Assembly (NCBI GenBank): GCA_002633005.1
Contig: NMRA01000157.1
Span: 679,192-734,606, forward strand
DNA from: Phoronis australis
Lineage: Eukaryota > Phoronida > Phoronidae
Length of the DNA: 55,415 bases
Direction of reading: 5' to 3'
The stretch's first letter is position 1. Each line of letters starts with the position of its first letter. A program made the position numbers and the translations under genes. Shown one piece after another: positions 52,042-55,415 of the stretch. Below the pieces are notes generated by a model, which had not been told where the DNA came from, did no database searches, and worked only from the letters and a program-made list of their open reading frames with translations.

Positions 52042-53703
52042 AAAGTATGTTGCACACAATGATTCCGAATTGGTCAACAAAAGTAAATAGAAAAAAAGTT
52101 GAATACATTAGATAAATTTGGTGTCAACTATCAATATTGAATTCTTAACTGAAGTACGTTGGGGTTTAATAAAAACACTTCCATGCCCATCCAATTTTGA
52201 GTTAAATTGTGCATGTGACACTTTCCATTCTACAATTTTAGGGTTGGGCAAGCCCAATTAAGTGTTCTCGAGTCACTAAAGGTTTTAATGTTCTTGTTAG
52301 TACTGGACATGGAATCGCATGCCAACAAATTGCTGCAACTTGAGATGTCGTCCCAGTGAACTGTAGCATCAAAAACAAGACAAAATGCAGCTTTAAATAT
52401 ACAGTCAAATACCAAGTCTTGTTTAGTTCCTTACCTAAGATTAGAAATGATTTCTAGGCTGAAGAAATAACAGGTCGTTATATCTTCAGATCATGACCAA
52501 TAACGTGTTTGCCACGGCAGAGTTCAGTTGCCAAGGCAGTATGGCTGTTGGACTTCAAGGTGACTTAGTTGTAACCAATTTCAACTCCAAAGATAGGACG
52601 TTGCTTTGTAAGAGTGAAGAAAGTTGATTTTAACACCAGAATATGGTTCATAGAGGTTTTACCACCGTGAAATTTCAAGCACTTGTGGAAATGACGTAAG
52701 CCATAAGCTAGGGAAAAAAAGACGGACAGAACAAATTTGAAGAAACTACCGCACTCTTCTTCAAGGTTTTACTGTAACACCATATCACAAGACAGAAGTA
52801 TGTTGAAGAAACCAAATTTTATTCAAAAATCAAAACTATGCAAATTCAAATTGTCTGTTATAAAATAAAAAAAATTCCGTTTTCATAAAAAACATTGAAA
52901 AAGTAATAACATCTTGGAATGTATGGTTAACAAACACCAACACAAGAACAAGAGCATATTACGAATAACAAGGGCATCAAAAACCCGATTCAACGTTTTT
53001 TCAAAAATTATCCTGTTTACTAATGACCCTAAACTCCAGAATGAAATGTACTACGTGATTGTATATTTGCAGGATAGAAGTAAACGATATAAAATTGACA
53101 CAAGTGCTATTAAAGGCAGAAAAAAGCTTTCCAATTTCTGTAATATTACATTTGCGAATCAACAAATTATTAACTTGAAGTGAGCAAATAAAGAGGACAG
53201 TTTCTTTAATTCATCCACGTGATATTGCTGGCAACACTGAACAGACATCAGTCAGATCTTAAACCAAATCTAAGTTACAATCACATCGGCATGCTGTGTT
53301 TTTAGATAAAGATAACTGACTTGTATATCAACCCTGGTGCTACTGGTTTAAATAGACAAAGCATAACATACTTGTAACTAACGCCGGAGTTTAAACAACA
53401 AAGTTTTAGTCATAGTAACGGTTACTAAATCTGACAACAAATTAATGTGTTTTCAGTAAATTAAAAACAGTGAACAGGTCCCACAGCAGACTTCCATTTC
53501 CCAACTCTAAAAAAAATTAACACTAAAATTGCACTTCAACGACTAAACTCTAATTACATAACTTTCATGTCACTCTTTTTGATGTTGTAACTCGACTAAA
53601 TGTACAACATGTCTTTGGTGACAACACATAAAATGAAATTTGTCAAGTCAAATTCATACAGAGTTTGGAGATGGAATGTTGGCCCAGGTGTAAAATATTA
53701 ACA
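52042..53703 (-). other. Transporter 3' UTR and intergenic sequence
   Basis: TTTATT at 52818-52823 reads AATAAA on the minus strand and could end the transporter transcript, giving a 3' UTR of about 880 nt. A plus-strand frame of 89 codons at 52914-53183 is basic but has no recognisable domain and lies in this probable UTR. Confidence 0.4.
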
Positions 53704-53876
53704 TTACTTATTGCCTCTGTACTTTAGAAAAAACACGGTTGATATAAATGCACTATTTAGAAAGCCCAAGTAGCCAATGGATGGAAATCCCCAGAAAGAA
53801 AGCATTGCACCACCTATAGTTGGTGACACGACACGAATGGACGAGTTGAGCGCCATGTTCAAACCAAGTATAATGC
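53704..53876 (-). CDS. Last exon of a major-facilitator transporter
   Basis: TTGCAG/GCATTATA opens the exon on the minus strand, and it ends at TAA 53706-53704. It encodes IILGLNMALNSSIRVVSPTI, then GGAMLSFWGFPSIGYLGFLN and a last membrane helix AFISTVFFLK, ending RGNK-stop. The small-residue helix with an Arg then S-P-x-x-G-G is typical of TM11 of drug/H+ antiporter-like MFS proteins (MFSD9/MFSD10/SLC22A18 style), followed by TM12. About 57 residues are visible. Upstream exons should lie to the right; I could not place them within the window. Substrate unknown. Confidence 0.55.
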
Positions 53877-55228
53877 CTGCAATAAAACATAACCCGTGAA
53901 TTGACTAATTGATAATTCATGTCTTTCTTATGCAATGTAACGTAAGCAGGCTCTTAGTCTGTCAATTTATAGATTATAACTGTACAATAACTTTATCATT
54001 ATCCAATTATGTGAAGCAAACTTGGAGACCTAACCTTTGTTATTCACCCTCAATATCCAAATGGTTACCATTCACTGCTCCAGATGCATGCAATTTTGGT
54101 GAAATTGTCTTGAGAGTATTTGTTTTGTTTTGCGAACTGATTAGCCATTTCCCATGTCACGCAATGTGTAATGCGGTACGAATTGTGTCTAAGGAGCATC
54201 TTGCTGCTCTTTCACAGTCTTAAATTCATTTTTACCATCACTAATATGTGGTAAGTTTTTATTGAAGTATATTAAAAGTCAAAATATAAGGCTTTCTACA
54301 TTTTGGAAGAAGCAGTGTTGAGAATTTTGTTTCCAAATAGAAGAACCCAAGTAGTGATATTAATGTTCTTTCTATTTCAGAATTCTTTCCCATGACAAGA
54401 GGTGCCATAGCAAGAGATACTGAGCAAAACATTCAATCTTAGTTTCATAATTTGTGCTGCCTGCTAGTCTTTTTATGACAATAATACATTTATTGGCTTC
54501 CGATAAACCTCTTTGTTTCAACCTGCAATTAATGGCTCTTAGAAATTAATACTCTTTAAAATAATGCACAAAACATGAGTTTATTTATTAATTATATAAC
54601 ACACGTAAAAGCAACATACATTCTGTTCACTTTTATGTGCAAACCTGTCCAAAAACAACAACTATCAGGAACCAGGTTTGTGACTGTGTCTCAAAATTAC
54701 AGGACACATTCAATTCAAAAACAGATTTGTTAAAGACTGCTTGCAAGGTACGGGAGTTTTTACTCACCAAGAGTTTAAAAATTATAATCTTCAAATGGCC
54801 GCATTTGACACATGAACACACCGTGCATCTACTTGGACTGGCAGCCATTACAATATCCAACAAAATAGCATGTATGATAGAAATCTCTGTGAAAGTTATT
54901 CTTATGTTTAGACGTTGTTTATTGTTTTCTCACATAGACTTTGTTTTAAATATACAAAGAAAAGGTAATCAAATGAAATCAAACCAGATGAGCTGGGGGG
55001 GGGGGGGNCATGAAATGAGGCAGTTTGAGAAATGTTGTTTTAAAGGTTTCGATAGGTTGACAGTTAGATAGAATGAGAAGTTACACCATTGCTACATCTA
55101 AATGTGCCAAAGACCAAGCTGAAATAACTTTTGAATGAAAAAATTAACAGGCATGTGAACCTAAGGAAACATTAAATATCACTTCCAAACCATTTCAGGG
55201 GACTTGTCCTCAAAGAGTCTATCATCTT
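53877..55228. other. Probable transporter intron(s), no exon placed
   Basis: A minus-strand frame at 54863-54780 ends at a strong donor (CTTG/GTGAGTAAA), but its translation does not look like a transporter helix. A poly-G run with one N lies at 54995-55008. No other feature is supported. Confidence 0.3.
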
Positions 55229-55316
55229 TTGAGTTTAGTTAAAAATCAGTCCAAGGATGGCTTAGCCTGTTTCATGACATCAAACTAAGGATAAAAATCA
55301 GACAATCTACAGATAG
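55229..55316 (-). repeat. MITE family, copy C (inverted, partial)
   Basis: Reverse-complemented, this reads GTAGATTGTCTGATTTTTATC, AGGCTAAGCCATCC, TGGACTGATTTTTAACTAAAC, matching the 3' half of copies A and B (AGATTTTCTGAC, AGACTAAGCAATCC, TAGACTGATTTTTTGC). Confidence 0.55.
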
Positions 55317-55415
55317 GCACCCGGTCGAAAAATGTAATTTTCAAACACCATGTGAGTAAAAAAGTCCACACCTTAGCTATGGTGTCATCTCTCTTTTGAG
55401 TTATTCTTATTTAAA

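Overview
This is a eukaryotic, animal-type window: AT-rich, intron-rich, with metazoan gene families and a dense load of mobile elements. It has one assembly gap (20746-21223) and a single N at 55008. The gene structures point to an invertebrate: exons of about 50-210 bp, mostly GT-AG introns of about 0.2-8.5 kb, SINE, LINE and MITE remnants, and THAP-like and HIRAN-like fragments. I cannot fix the phylum from sequence alone; an invertebrate deuterostome would fit, but this is inference.

Layout. (1) 649-5787, minus strand: a seven-exon gene, here modelled as about 397 aa, for a basic Ser/Arg-rich protein I do not recognise; a palindromic RFX-type X-box lies in its first intron. (2) 5.8-15.7 kb: no confirmed gene. 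It holds a frameshifted coding remnant at 6.55-6.95 kb and a large inverted-repeat structure (arms 9010-10132 and 13287-14255) that encloses tRNA-derived SINE copies and a HIRAN-like ORF. (3) 15757-33247, plus strand: NPLOC4 (NPL4), the ubiquitin-binding cofactor of p97/VCP, with fourteen exons visible and only the first coding exon missing. Its 8.5-kb third visible intron carries a Harbinger-type MITE with TAA duplications and a 4.86-kb DNA transposon with 28-bp terminal inverted repeats and a 7-bp target duplication, which contains a dead THAP domain and interrupts an older foldback. (4) 33.2-40.4 kb: intergenic. It includes a TATA box behind a cluster of heat-shock-element cores with no ORF downstream, and a decayed LINE reverse transcriptase. 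(5) 40783-48887, plus strand: a complete nine-exon E2F gene of the E2F1/2/3 type (391 aa) with two E2F sites upstream and one AT-AC (U12-type) intron. (6) 53704-53876, minus strand: the last exon of a major-facilitator transporter whose remaining exons lie to the right.

NPLOC4 acts in ubiquitin-dependent protein extraction and E2F in G1/S transcription; nothing here links them beyond adjacency. The strongest leads are the AT-AC intron that standard gene finders would miss, the putative E2F autoregulatory sites, the two large transposon-like structures with captured domains, and the orphan heat-shock-type promoter.
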